A stretch of 64,000 bases of DNA from Thermohalobaculum sp965247385 (GTDB taxonomy: Bacteria; Pseudomonadota; Alphaproteobacteria; Rhodobacterales; Rhodobacteraceae), in contig CBDFHG010000006.1 in assembly GCA_965247385.1 (NCBI GenBank), positions 1 through 64,000 on the forward strand, given 5' to 3'. The position numbers were made by a program, and so were the translations under genes. Below, one piece after another: positions 40,011 to 48,593 of this stretch (within the stretch, counting starts at the first letter, position 1; every line of letters begins with the position of its first letter). Below the pieces are notes generated by a model that made no database searches, was not told the DNA's origin, and worked only from the letters and a program-made list of their open reading frames with translations.

Positions 40011-41483
40011 TCAGCAACTTTTAAATCGGGCTCTCAGACCGAAACGCTTGTTCCGGCCCAATGGGCGGCGGGCGATCTCCTTCGGGGTTACCAGGATTGA
40101 AGCCGGCCAGATCAGCTCGATGATCGCGCCCGGCGGGTGGGTCAATTCTGGCAGGGCTCCCGGGTCAGTGCCGCGCCGGCGCCGTGCGTCGCTGCCGTTG
40201 GCGAAAGAGATCTGGGCCCCGGTCCGCTCGAGCAGGGTTCGGGCAATAAACAGGCCCAGCCCCATACCCTCGTACTCGCCGTCAGCGTCTCCGGACGATC
40301 CATTTCCAGATTTTCTGCGCTCGCCGCGGCGTCGGGTGCTGACATAGGGTTCGCCAAGGCGTGGCATGATATCAGGACTGAAACCGGGACCGTCGTCGCC
40401 GATGGCGATGCGCAACTCCTCGGTGTCGAAATCTATATCGACCCACACCATGCCGTCGGCAAAATCGACCGCATTCTGAATCAGGTTGCGCAGCCCGTGG
40501 ATCAGCTCGGGGCTGCGGGTGGCCATCGGCTCGTCGTCATGCGGTTCGTCCGCCATGGCGCCGTCGACCCGGATGATCACCCTCTTGCCCCGGTTCAGGT
40601 GCGGTCTCGCAGCCTCTTCGACGATGGCCGAGACCGGCGCGTTCCGGATCTGGCTGTCGTCCCGCCCACCTTGGCTGAGATCGGCCATGATCTCGCCGCA
40701 GCGGTCGGCCTCGCGCTGGATCAGGGCAACATCCTCGGCCAATTCGTGCTGGCCCTTCAACTCGCGCGCCAGTTCCCCCGCGACCAGCTTGATGGTGGCC
40801 AGCGGTGTCCCCAACTCATGCGCCGTCGCCGCCGCGATGCCGCCGATCGCCGACAGCCGCTGCTCGCGGGCCAATTCGACTTGGGCGGCGGTCAGCGCCT
40901 GGCTCATGGCATAGCCCTCGACCGTCACCCGGCGGGCATAGATCGACAGGAAGACCACCGCGATGGCCAGTGCCGCCGAGGCGCCGGTGCGGAATATTTC
41001 GGGCACCTCCAGCACCGTCCCATCGGCATCGACCAGCGGTATATAGAGCACCGACATCAGGGCAACCGCCCCCATCGCGGCGAATCCCAACCACAGGGTC
41101 GAGGACAGCCTGAGCGCTGTGGCCGAGATCGTGACCGGGGCCAGAATCAGCACCGCGAAGGGATTGTTCAATCCGCCGGTGACGATCAGCAGCGTCACCA
41201 GTTGCGCCAGATCGAAGAACAGCGACAACAGCGTGCCCCGTTCGCTCAAGCGCTTTCCCGACGGATAGATGACCTGCACGACCACATTGACCGTCGCCGA
41301 GGCCGAAATCAGCAGCGCGCAATAGGCCAGCGGAAGCTGGAAATCCATTCCCTGGCTGGCCACGATCACCGCCGCGATCTGCCCGGCAATGGCGATCCAG
41401 CGCAAGGTGACCAGGGTGCGCAGGCGCACCCAGTCGCCGCGCGCCTCCATGTTGAAAAGATATTGGCGGCCGCTGTCGGACAT
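40011..41483 (-). CDS. regB: RegB/PrrB redox-sensing histidine kinase
   Basis: RegB phosphorylates RegA under low oxygen and controls photosynthesis, respiration, and carbon and nitrogen fixation genes in Rhodobacterales. The 490-residue membrane kinase has about six N-terminal membrane segments. It has the quinone-site motif GGLNNPFAVLILAPVTISA, the H-box ATAHELGTPLATIKLVAGEL, and the redox Cys in READRCGEIMADLSQGGRDD. ATPase motifs are LIQNAVDFADG and AIGDDGPGFSPDI. The start at 41483 (MSDSGRQYLF) fits the family. The native end is lost: after NKRFGL the frame enters IS5 DNA and adds RARFKSC before a stop. The catalytic domains are complete, so it is probably functional. It is divergent from senC. 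Confidence 0.95.
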   Translation of the reverse strand: MSDSGRQYLFNMEARGDWVRLRTLVTLRWIAIAGQIAAVIVASQGMDFQLPLAYCALLISASATVNVVVQVIYPSGKRLSERGTLLSLFFDLAQLVTLLIVTGGLNNPFAVLILAPVTISATALRLSSTLWLGFAAMGAVALMSVLYIPLVDADGTVLEVPEIFRTGASAALAIAVVFLSIYARRVTVEGYAMSQALTAAQVELAREQRLSAIGGIAAATAHELGTPLATIKLVAGELARELKGQHELAEDVALIQREADRCGEIMADLSQGGRDDSQIRNAPVSAIVEEAARPHLNRGKRVIIRVDGAMADEPHDDEPMATRSPELIHGLRNLIQNAVDFADGMVWVDIDFDTEELRIAIGDDGPGFSPDIMPRLGEPYVSTRRRGERRKSGNGSSGDADGEYEGMGLGLFIARTLLERTGAQISFANGSDARRRRGTDPGALPELTHPPGAIIELIWPASILVTPKEIARRPLGRNKRFGLRARFKSC

Positions 41484-41527
41484 AGGCCCGAATATCGTCG
41501 GGCTTGGACACAAAGGAAAGCGCCGAT

Positions 41528-41542
41528 GCGGCCTGAGGTCAC
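41528..41542. promoter_or_regulatory. Possible RegA/PrrA binding site between regB and senC
   Basis: GCGGC-CTGAG-GTCAC resembles the two-part RegA box (GCGnC, short spacer, GnCGC), with one mismatch in the second half. It lies in the 170-bp gap between the divergent regB and senC genes, where RegA autoregulation is known in Rhodobacter. A single match to a loose motif is weak evidence. Confidence 0.35.
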
Positions 41543-41653
41543 AACCGGCGCGCATGACCCTTGCAATCCGCGGCAAAGCGCCATTTGTCAGGGTGGGGTC
41601 GCGGTCAAGGTTCGATATCAGGGGCCGGCTTGGGAACAACGGGAAGGAATACG

Positions 41654-42262
41654 ATGCGAAACGCCGTGATGGCGCTGGCAGGGCTCGCATTCGTCGCGCT
41701 GGCTGCGGCGGCGATCTTCCTGGCGCTGAAGGAGCCCGACGGCCCACTTTCCCCCGCCGCCGTTAACATCGCCGGTGCCGACATCGGCGGCCCGTTCGCT
41801 TTGACCGACCATACCGGCGCCCGGATTTCCAGCGCCAAGCTGATCGACGGCCCGGTCCTGATCTATTTCGGCTATACCTTCTGCCCCGACATTTGCCCGG
41901 TCGATGTTACCGTAATGGCCTCGGCGGTGGACCTTCTGGCCGAGCAGGGTTTCGACGTCACCCCGGTTTTCATAACCATCGACCCGGCCCGCGACACCCC
42001 CGAGGCACTGGCCTACTATGCCGAGGCAATGCATCCCCGGATGATCGCCCTGACCGGCACCGGGGAAGAGGTGAAGGCCGCCGCCGCCGCCTACAAGGTC
42101 TTTTACCAACAGGTCGATCTGGAGGATTCGGCGGCAGACTACCTGATGAGCCACAGCACTTTTACATATTTCGTCACGCCGGATGGGCTCAAGGGACTGT
42201 TCCGCAACAGTTTCCCGCCCGAGGAAATGGCGGGCGAGGTTGCCCGCATCCTCAGCCGGTAG
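41654..42262 (+). CDS. senC: SenC/PrrC, SCO1-type copper chaperone
   Basis: SCO proteins deliver copper to the CuA centre of cytochrome oxidase and influence Reg signalling. The 202-residue protein has an N-terminal membrane anchor (MALAGLAFVALAAAAIFLAL). A thioredoxin fold carries the copper CxxxC in YFGYTFCPDICPVDVTVMAS and the third ligand His in SHSTFTYFVTPDG. The start at 41654 is supported by GGGAAGGA 5-6 nt upstream. It is divergent from regB, and its 3' end overlaps the convergent EamA gene by 11 nt. Confidence 0.95.
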   Translation: MRNAVMALAGLAFVALAAAAIFLALKEPDGPLSPAAVNIAGADIGGPFALTDHTGARISSAKLIDGPVLIYFGYTFCPDICPVDVTVMASAVDLLAEQGFDVTPVFITIDPARDTPEALAYYAEAMHPRMIALTGTGEEVKAAAAAYKVFYQQVDLEDSAADYLMSHSTFTYFVTPDGLKGLFRNSFPPEEMAGEVARILSR

Positions 42263-43202
42263 GGCGGCTGCGCGAGAAAATTCGCCCAAATGCCTGGGGC
42301 CGGTTGACCATCAGAACGCCGATCGTCGTGACCCCAACCCCGGCGATCTCGACCCACCCCAGAACCTCGCCAAATATGCCCCAGGCCATCAGCGCGGTCG
42401 TCGGCGGAACCAGGAAGAAAAGGCTGGCCACATTGCTCGCCGCCCCCCGTCGGATCAGGAACAGAAGCAGCGTCAGCGCCCCCAGCGACATCACCAGCAC
42501 CAGCCAGGCCATGGCCAGGATCAACTCGCCCGTCCAGGTGACCTCGCGGGTCTCGAAGATAAAGGACAGCGGCACCAGCACCGCCAGTGCGGCGGCGAAC
42601 TGCATCAGGGTGCTGGCGCGCACAGGATGATCGGCGGCCCGGGTCTTTTGCAGGATCGAGCCGATCGAGATGCCGGCCAGCGAGCCAAGGCACAGCGCCA
42701 CCCCGCGCCAGTCGCCGATCCCCGCATCCAGCTTGCGGGTCACCACAAGAGCGACCCCGAAGACTCCCAGCGCGATACCGGCCCACTGCACGGGCGACAG
42801 GCGCTCGCCCAGGAACTGGCGGGCGATGAAGGCGGTCAACACCGGTTGCAGACCGACGATCAGCGCCGAGACCCCGGCTTCGACGCCCAGATCGATGGCC
42901 TTGTAGACGCCACCCAGATAAACCGCCTGAAACAAAATGCCGATGACCGCAGCGTCGCGGGCCTGGGCGAAGGTGAGCAAGGCAGTTCGCGCCAGAACCA
43001 CCCACAGCGCCAGCGCCACCGCAACAAAGACGAAGCGCAGCACCAGAAAGGTCACCGGCTCGATATAGGGCAGGCCGTATTTCGCACCGATGAAACCGGT
43101 GCTCCACAGCAGCACGAACAGCGGGGCCGCCAGGATTTCGAGGCGAAATGGCAGGGTCATTTGTCCTGGGGTTGCAGAGATTGTGACTGTCGAAATTGAC
43201 AT
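42252..43202 (-). CDS. EamA/DMT-family transporter
   Basis: This 316-residue inner membrane protein has about ten hydrophobic segments and two EamA repeats. The start region FVLLWSTGFIGAKYGLPYIE and the segment GLQPVLTAFIARQFLGERLS are typical of the RhaT/EamA exporters. The substrate cannot be told. It lies between senC and regA on the opposite strand and so splits the senC-regA order known from Rhodobacter. Confidence 0.9.
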   Translation of the reverse strand: MSISTVTISATPGQMTLPFRLEILAAPLFVLLWSTGFIGAKYGLPYIEPVTFLVLRFVFVAVALALWVVLARTALLTFAQARDAAVIGILFQAVYLGGVYKAIDLGVEAGVSALIVGLQPVLTAFIARQFLGERLSPVQWAGIALGVFGVALVVTRKLDAGIGDWRGVALCLGSLAGISIGSILQKTRAADHPVRASTLMQFAAALAVLVPLSFIFETREVTWTGELILAMAWLVLVMSLGALTLLLFLIRRGAASNVASLFFLVPPTTALMAWGIFGEVLGWVEIAGVGVTTIGVLMVNRPQAFGRIFSRSRPTG

Positions 43203-43279
43203 GCGACCGCATTGCGGGAAAAATCAAGGTCGAATACCGTGACCGATGACCATTTCGAGCAACGCCCGGGAGAAAATAC

Positions 43280-43831
43280 ATGACCAATGAACTCGCCGGG
43301 ATTGGCGACGACAACTCACTCCTCATTCTCGACGACGACGCGCCGTTTCGCCAGCGCCTGGCTCGGGCCATGGAAAAACGCGGCTTCGCCCCGGTCATGG
43401 CCGAGAGCGTTGACGAGGGCCTTGCCGTCGTTCGCTCGAAGCCGCCGGCTTATGCGGTGATCGATCTGCGGCTGGAGGACGGCAACGGCCTCGACGTGGT
43501 CGAGGCTCTGCGGGAGCTCCGGCCCGATTGCAAGGCGGTGGTGCTGACCGGCTATGGCGCCATCGCCACCGCCGTGGCCGCGGTCAAGATCGGCGCCACC
43601 GACTATCTGTCGAAACCGGCGGATGCGGATGACGTGGAAAAAGCGCTGCTCAGTCGTGGCGACGACAAGCCACCGCCGCCGGAAAATCCGATGTCCGCCG
43701 ACCGGGTGCGCTGGGAGCATATCCAGCGGGTGTTCGAGCTCTGCGACCGCAACGTCTCCGAGACCGCGCGGCGGCTGAGCATGCACCGCCGGACCCTGCA
43801 ACGGATCCTCGCCAAGCGCAGCCCGCGCTGA
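43280..43831 (+). CDS. regA: RegA/PrrA response regulator
   Basis: RegA is the DNA-binding partner of RegB. The 183-residue protein has an N-terminal receiver domain with the acidic pair LLILDDDAPF and the phosphoacceptor Asp in YAVIDLRLEDGNGLDVVEAL. The conserved Thr and Lys lie in VVLTGYGAIATAV and TDYLSKPADADDV. A proline hinge (KPPPPENPMSADR) leads to a Fis-type helix-turn-helix, RNVSETARRLSMHRRTLQRI. The length and the short hinge are those of the RegA/ActR group. An AT-poor 77-bp gap separates it from the divergent EamA gene, so it has its own promoter. Confidence 0.97.
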   Translation: MTNELAGIGDDNSLLILDDDAPFRQRLARAMEKRGFAPVMAESVDEGLAVVRSKPPAYAVIDLRLEDGNGLDVVEALRELRPDCKAVVLTGYGAIATAVAAVKIGATDYLSKPADADDVEKALLSRGDDKPPPPENPMSADRVRWEHIQRVFELCDRNVSETARRLSMHRRTLQRILAKRSPR

Positions 43832-43843
43832 CGGCCTCGCCAT

Positions 43844-43931
43844 CCCCGCCTGCCGGCGGGTCTTATGCCCGTGACAAAATCCGCGCTGCGGATTTTCGGC
43901 GCTCCGCCTCCCGCCCCGCCGGCAGGCGGGG
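43844..43931. repeat. 17-bp perfect inverted repeat after regA
   Basis: CCCCGCCTGCCGGCGGG (43844-43860) and its exact complement (43915-43931) enclose about 54 nt that include a second hairpin. It lies between the convergent regA and TcuA-like genes and may form a large cruciform or be a chromosomal repeat unit. Confidence 0.55.
43876..43896. terminator. Bidirectional terminator between regA and the TcuA-like gene
   Basis: AAAATCCGC and GCGGATTTT form a perfect 9-bp stem with a 3-nt loop. T runs occur on either strand, so it can terminate both convergent genes. Confidence 0.7.
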
Positions 43932-43959
43932 CGGGAGGCGGCGCATTTGGAGCAGCACT

Positions 43960-45447
43960 CTAGATTCGCTGGCTGTCCGCCGCCGCGCTCTCACCGGCCA
44001 GTTTGCCGAAGACGGTGCCCGCCATCAGCCCGCTGCCGCCGGGGTAGTTTTCATAGAACAGCCCACCGACCAACTCACCCGCCGCATAGAGTCCGGGGAT
44101 CGGCCGGTCGCTGAGATCCTGGACCGCGCCGCGTTCGTCGATGCGCAATCCACCGAAGGTGAAGGTGATGCCGGTGGTGGTGACATAGGCCTCGAAGGGC
44201 GGCTCGCTGATCGGCAATGCCCAGTTGGTTTTGTTCGGGGTCAGTCCCTTGGTGGTTACCCCGTCGAGGATCGCGGGGTTGAAATCCCCCGGTTGGCAGG
44301 CGGCATTGAACCCGTCTACCGTGGCCTCGAGCGTGGCGGGTTCGATCTTCAGCCCTGCCGCCAGCTCGGCGATCGTGTCCGCCCTGACCTTGGTGACCTG
44401 GCGGATGCGGTACTCGTCGCGCAGCAGGGGAACTGTTTTGTTATCAAATATCTGGATAGCCGTCCGATGCGGCTGCCCCATGATCTCGCGGCCGAATTTC
44501 ACGTAGGTATGGTTGCGTAAATCCTCGCCTTCGTCGACAAAGCGCTGGCCGTTCTGGTTGACCATGATGCCCCAGGGGTACGAGTGTTTCTGGAAATTAT
44601 CGAGCACCACCCGGTCGCCATAGGGCGGTGCCGAAATATCCCAACCGACCGAATGACAGCCGGACCAGTTGCCATAGGGTTCGGCGCCGATATCCAACGC
44701 CATGCGGATGCCGTCGCCCATGTTGTGCCGCGTGCCGCGAACCCGGCACAGGTCCCAGCCGGGGCCAAGATAACGCACCCGCATCTCCGGATTCGACTCG
44801 AACCCGCCGCAAGCCAGCACCACGGTCTTGGCCGAAATCTCCTCGTAGCCATTGGGGCCACGCACCTCGATTCCTGTCACCCGGCGCTGGCTATCCTGAA
44901 TTAGTCGTGTTGCCCCAGTACTATAGAGAATTTCACAGCCAAGCTGGGCGACCCGCTTCAACTCCGCCTCGACCAGCCCGGCGCCGCCGCCGACCGACTC
45001 GATATTTACCCCGCCATAGAAGTGGTGCTTGCCGTCGATCAGGAAGGACTGGCGACCGAACATCGGAATGAAGCGGATGCCGTGGCCGCGCAGCCAGGCC
45101 ATTGCCGGGCGCGAACCGTCAATCAATCGCCAGGCCATGTCCTCGTTCGACTGGTGGCGGGTGACCTTCATCAGCGTGTCGTAGAACACCTTGCTGTCAT
45201 GGAGCGGCATGGCGATCAGCGCCCGCTCGGCCTCGGAGAGGTCGGTCAAAACATCCACCGCCAGATCGTCGATGCCAGTATGGCAGAACCGAAATCCACC
45301 CGCGGTGAAATAGGAATTGCCGCCCTTCTCGTCCTCATGGGCCTTCTCCAGCACCAGCACGCCGGCGCCGTTCTCACGCGCCGCCATCGCGGCACACAGC
45401 GCCGCGTTTCCTGCACCGACGATCACGACATCATAGGAGGAGTCCAT
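43960..45447 (-). CDS. tcuA: FAD-dependent tricarballylate dehydrogenase-like flavoprotein
   Basis: TcuA oxidises tricarballylate to cis-aconitate. This 495-residue protein has the FAD motif YDVVIVGAGNAALCAAMAA at its N-terminus. It has the fumarate reductase-type segments KAHEDEKGGNSYFTAGGFRF, VVLACGGFESNPEMRVRYLG and RGTRHNMGDGIRMALDIGAE, and the closing FAD motif IPGLYAAGELVGGLFYENYP. The start at 45447 has GAAGGG 7 nt upstream. The TcuB electron-transfer partner is not in the window. The gene is separated from the aconitase X genes by a GFA gene on the other strand. The exact substrate could be another polycarboxylate. Confidence 0.8.
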   Translation of the reverse strand: MDSSYDVVIVGAGNAALCAAMAARENGAGVLVLEKAHEDEKGGNSYFTAGGFRFCHTGIDDLAVDVLTDLSEAERALIAMPLHDSKVFYDTLMKVTRHQSNEDMAWRLIDGSRPAMAWLRGHGIRFIPMFGRQSFLIDGKHHFYGGVNIESVGGGAGLVEAELKRVAQLGCEILYSTGATRLIQDSQRRVTGIEVRGPNGYEEISAKTVVLACGGFESNPEMRVRYLGPGWDLCRVRGTRHNMGDGIRMALDIGAEPYGNWSGCHSVGWDISAPPYGDRVVLDNFQKHSYPWGIMVNQNGQRFVDEGEDLRNHTYVKFGREIMGQPHRTAIQIFDNKTVPLLRDEYRIRQVTKVRADTIAELAAGLKIEPATLEATVDGFNAACQPGDFNPAILDGVTTKGLTPNKTNWALPISEPPFEAYVTTTGITFTFGGLRIDERGAVQDLSDRPIPGLYAAGELVGGLFYENYPGGSGLMAGTVFGKLAGESAAADSQRI

Positions 45448-45594
45448 GGCCAATCCCTTCGATCAAGCGATCAGGCTCAACAGAATAACGGCGGTTGTCA
45501 ATTCCTGGGCGGGCGCTTGCTATCTCATACGGGATCAATATCATAGGCTGAATTTGCCGAACCGACACTGGACAAACACAACAGGAACCGAGCC

Positions 45595-45999
45595 ATGGAC
45601 ATTGACGGAAGCTGTCATTGCGGCCGCATCACCTACCGCGCCCGGATTGATCCGGCGGCGGTTTATGTATGCCATTGCTCCGATTGCCAGGCGATCTCGG
45701 GCTCGCCGTTCCGTTGGGCGGTGTCGGTGCCGAAAGCGCAGTTCGAACTGCTCACTGGCACGCTGAAAACCTATGTGAAAACCGGCGACAGCGGCCTGAA
45801 AAACCACCAGCGGTTCTGTCCCGACTGCGCTTCACCGATTTATTCGACGATGCCGGAGCGGGAGCCAACGACCTTTAATCTTCGCCTTGGAACGGCGCGC
45901 CAACGCGACCAGTTGCAGCCAGGCAGGCAGCTGTGGTTCCGCTCGGCCCAGGATTGGGCAACCGAGATCCCGAACGCCGAACCCATCGAGAAGCAATAG
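45595..45999 (+). CDS. GFA/CENP-V family zinc protein
   Basis: The 134-residue protein has the zinc-binding Cys pattern of the GFA family: GSCHCGRITYRA, VCHCSDCQAISGSPFRW and RFCPDCASPIYSTMPERE. Relatives bind glutathione adducts such as S-hydroxymethylglutathione, but most members have no proven reaction. It stands alone on the plus strand between tcuA (divergent) and the aconitase X small subunit gene (convergent, 33 bp apart). Confidence 0.9.
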   Translation: MDIDGSCHCGRITYRARIDPAAVYVCHCSDCQAISGSPFRWAVSVPKAQFELLTGTLKTYVKTGDSGLKNHQRFCPDCASPIYSTMPEREPTTFNLRLGTARQRDQLQPGRQLWFRSAQDWATEIPNAEPIEKQ

Positions 46000-46032
46000 G
46001 TGGATGGGTTCTCTTCGAACCCGCCCTGCCAT

Positions 46033-46455
46033 CTAAGCCAAGCCTGCCGGCAGCGTCACCACACCGTCCTGCGTAATGGTAATTTCATCGCCAGTGCGCA
46101 GTCGGGGATAGTCCTCCGGGGCGACGACCAGAACCGGCGTTGCGCGCTCATACAAGCGCTCCGCGACCATGGCGCCGATGGCGATATTGATGTCGGCGAC
46201 ACCAAGCAGGATCGCCGCGGGTCCGACGCCCCGGCGGATCGCTTCGGCGATACCCGCGGGAGTTCCGGCAGAGCCCCGGCTACCGGGCATCACCAGCGCC
46301 ATCCCGGCAACCCTCTCGCCGCGCTGCGGGTGGTGCTTGTCGATGATCCCGCCATCAACGGGGTCGAAACCGCCCCAGAAGCTGAGCGGTTCATCGAGCA
46401 CCATAATCCGTGCCCGGCACTGGCCTGGGTTGAGGATGGTGGTCTGGATGGTCAT
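46033..46455 (-). CDS. Aconitase X, small (swivel domain) subunit
   Basis: The 140-residue protein is the swivel domain that is a separate chain in type IIb aconitase X enzymes. It reads GQCRARIMVLDEPLSFWGGF, PVDGGIIDKHHPQRGERVAG and ALVMPGSRGSAGTPAGIAEA, all typical. The start at 46455 is one base after the stop of the large subunit gene, so the two are co-translated. Known type IIb enzymes dehydrate cis-3-hydroxy-L-proline; archaeal ones dehydrate mevalonate 5-phosphate. Confidence 0.9.
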   Translation of the reverse strand: MTIQTTILNPGQCRARIMVLDEPLSFWGGFDPVDGGIIDKHHPQRGERVAGMALVMPGSRGSAGTPAGIAEAIRRGVGPAAILLGVADINIAIGAMVAERLYERATPVLVVAPEDYPRLRTGDEITITQDGVVTLPAGLA

Positions 46456-46456
46456 C

Positions 46457-47743
46457 TCACATTCCCCAGGCGCGGTCGGACCAGACGCTGTCGCGCCGGG
46501 TGACTTCACCCCGGACCGCGGTCTCGACGCAGTCCTCCAGAGCACCGAAGGCGACCTCGACCGGCAGCAAGCCCGGGGCGTAATAGGCCCATTTTGCCGA
46601 ATTGGTCATCACCCGCCCCTTCGCCGCCCTCACCGCGGGGGCGAAATAGGTGCAGGTATCGACGAGGATGGTGACCCCGGCCCGCTCCAGCGTCTCACGC
46701 CAACCGTTTTGCGCCGCAAGCTCGGCGATGAAGCGGCTGGTAGAGATATAGACGGCAATATCCGGGTTGACCTTGCGGCCCTGGATCAGGTTGGCGGCGC
46801 GTTCAAACTCGGTCAGCGAGAAATGCGGTGTCCCCAGCGCGACCATCGAAACCGGGCCGTCACTGGCCGGGGACAGTGCGTCACGGGAGGCGATCAGCAT
46901 CTCCGCTGTCACCGTGACCGTCTCCTCCAGGTCGCGGCCGCCGGTCGCAGCCTCCAGGGTTGGGGCCTCCGGGGTAACCCCGACGGCGTGGAACATCGCG
47001 ATCCCGCCCGAAGAAGCCCCGGCGGCGGCGATGGCCTTGAGGCTGTCCAGCGGTGTCTCGGGCGGCAACCCGGAAATGACCGGAACCCGAGATCCGGCGA
47101 TCCGGCCCATCAGGTGGCCCAGCACGTGGCAAAACAGCTCGGTCTGGCGCAGGGCCTCGGGCAGGGCGGCGATGTCGAAGCAAATGCGCGCCCGGCGGCC
47201 CGCATCGGTGTGCAGGCCAGCGAAAGGCACCCGCCCGGTCAGCCCGGCGCAGACATCGAGGAAATCGCCGTATTTGTTGGTCCGCGCACCAACCACCGAG
47301 TTGTAGTAAGCAACCGCGTTCGACTCACCGACGATGATGTTGTCGCCCAAGCCCGGCCCACCCGGCAATTGATACGGCGCGCAGGTCCAGACCGGGCGGC
47401 AGCCAAGCCCGGTGTAGAGCCCGGCCAATGCGCGCGAATCGGCCACCACCACGGGATCGGCATCCTCGCGCACCTCCGGCGGCATCAGGCTGACGGTCAG
47501 GGTGTTGGTCCAGGTCGGGATCCCGAACCGCGCGCCCCGGTCGACGAAGAACTGGGCAAAATCCAGATGCGCCCGGCCATAATAGTGGCAAGCGTCGATA
47601 TGGGCGAAGCTGGCATCGATCAGGTGCGGTGCCGCCATGATCCGGGCAGCCCGGACCACCACCTGCATGGCGAATTGCAGCGCCTCACCCTGTGCTCCGT
47701 CGAGCATTGCGCGGTCGGTTTCGGTCAGATGCAGGGTCTCCAT
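46457..47743 (-). CDS. Aconitase X, catalytic subunit
   Basis: The 428-residue protein belongs to the aconitase X (DUF521) family of Fe-S or mononuclear iron dehydratases. Recognisable blocks are FAHIDACHYYGRAHLDFAQF, VGESNAVAYYNSVVGARTNK, YGDFLDVCAGLTGRVPFAGL and VTILVDTCTYFAP near the end. The Cys in IDACHY, DVCAG and VDTCTY are candidates for metal ligands. It is preceded by the aspartate dehydrogenase-like gene with a 6-bp gap. No proline racemase or proline reductase gene lies nearby, so the hydroxyproline role is not supported by context. Confidence 0.9.
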   Translation of the reverse strand: METLHLTETDRAMLDGAQGEALQFAMQVVVRAARIMAAPHLIDASFAHIDACHYYGRAHLDFAQFFVDRGARFGIPTWTNTLTVSLMPPEVREDADPVVVADSRALAGLYTGLGCRPVWTCAPYQLPGGPGLGDNIIVGESNAVAYYNSVVGARTNKYGDFLDVCAGLTGRVPFAGLHTDAGRRARICFDIAALPEALRQTELFCHVLGHLMGRIAGSRVPVISGLPPETPLDSLKAIAAAGASSGGIAMFHAVGVTPEAPTLEAATGGRDLEETVTVTAEMLIASRDALSPASDGPVSMVALGTPHFSLTEFERAANLIQGRKVNPDIAVYISTSRFIAELAAQNGWRETLERAGVTILVDTCTYFAPAVRAAKGRVMTNSAKWAYYAPGLLPVEVAFGALEDCVETAVRGEVTRRDSVWSDRAWGM

Positions 47744-47749
47744 GGGCGC

Positions 47750-48571
47750 TCAACTGCCGGCGGTCAGGGTTGCCGTCAGGCGGCGCAGGGTTGCAAGGAC
47801 GCTGTTGGCGACGATGCGGCCCGTCCTGGGATTCTCCCGCGAGGGGATATTGCGCATGGTCATGGTCGCATCCCCGGCATCCGAAGTGATGGTGACAGTC
47901 TGGATATTGCGACCGACGCCGGGGTCGGCCCAGACCGTGACCTCGGTGCGGTCGGGGCCGATGCCCGCCAGCGCCAGCGCTGCGGCGACGTTGACATTGG
48001 CCGGGAAACCCCGCGCCGCCTCGCGGGCGGAGCCGTGGAAGACCCGGAACGGTTCGGTCAAATTGCTGATATCTATGTTGTTTTCAACAAGATGCGGCGC
48101 GCCCAACAACCCCGCCGGGGGTTTGCGGGTTTCCAGAACCACCCGGGTGATCTCGCCCTCGGCCATGGCGCGCACGGTGTCGAGGCCGATCAGCGCGCCG
48201 GTCGGCACGATGATCCGGGCGCCGGTGGTCTTCGCCCGTTCGGCCAGATCCATGTGGTTCAGCAGCGCCGCGGCGGACAGCGGCATGAACACCCGGCCCT
48301 GCTCGATAGCGGCTCCGGCGACCTCGGCGAAGACCGCCGCCGGGGCGCATTCGACGATGATATCCGCCAGCCCCGCCAGTTCTGCCAGCGGCACAACGGC
48401 GGGCGGGCTGGCGAGCCCGGCAAGGCGCGCTGCCGCCCGCGCCCGGTCATTGGCCGAAACGGCGGTCAGACGGATGCCGGGAACCTCGCCGCGACCGACC
48501 GCCATCGTGACGCGCAGGCCAATCGCACCGAGCCCAGCGATGGCCAGCGTCAGACCGGCGTTCTGGGTCAT
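47750..48571 (-). CDS. L-aspartate dehydrogenase-like oxidoreductase (DUF108)
   Basis: Family members oxidise aspartate to iminoaspartate or run the reverse amination with NAD(P). The 273-residue protein has the Rossmann motif LTLAIAGLGAIGLRVTMAVG, the segment GARIIVPTGALIGLDTVRAM, and the family signature RGFPANVNVAAALALAGIGP followed by DRTEVTVWADPGVGRNIQTV and NIPSRENPRTGRIVANSVL. In relatives I recall, the segment after RN contains His (RNxH) proposed as catalytic; here it is RNIQ. It is placed in one transcript with aconitase X, which is unusual for NadX-type enzymes involved in NAD synthesis. Confidence 0.82.
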   Translation of the reverse strand: MTQNAGLTLAIAGLGAIGLRVTMAVGRGEVPGIRLTAVSANDRARAAARLAGLASPPAVVPLAELAGLADIIVECAPAAVFAEVAGAAIEQGRVFMPLSAAALLNHMDLAERAKTTGARIIVPTGALIGLDTVRAMAEGEITRVVLETRKPPAGLLGAPHLVENNIDISNLTEPFRVFHGSAREAARGFPANVNVAAALALAGIGPDRTEVTVWADPGVGRNIQTVTITSDAGDATMTMRNIPSRENPRTGRIVANSVLATLRRLTATLTAGS

Positions 48572-48593
48572 TCCGTTCCCTTTTCCGTTTGCG

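Larger units (their letters stand above)
37612..40034 (-). mobile_element. IS5-family insertion sequence, copy 2, interrupted by another IS
   Basis: The outer ends AGAGCCCGATTCAAAG (from 37612) and the complement of AGAGCCCGATTTAAAAGTT (ending 40034) match IS5 copy 1. An IS1182-like element of 1471 bp (37648-39118) splits it 36 bp from its left end. The right end lies inside the last codons of regB. Confidence 0.85.

Noticed and set aside
42252..42262. 11-bp overlap of senC and the EamA gene as a sign of wrong gene ends
   Set aside because: Both C-termini fit their families, and short convergent overlaps are common.
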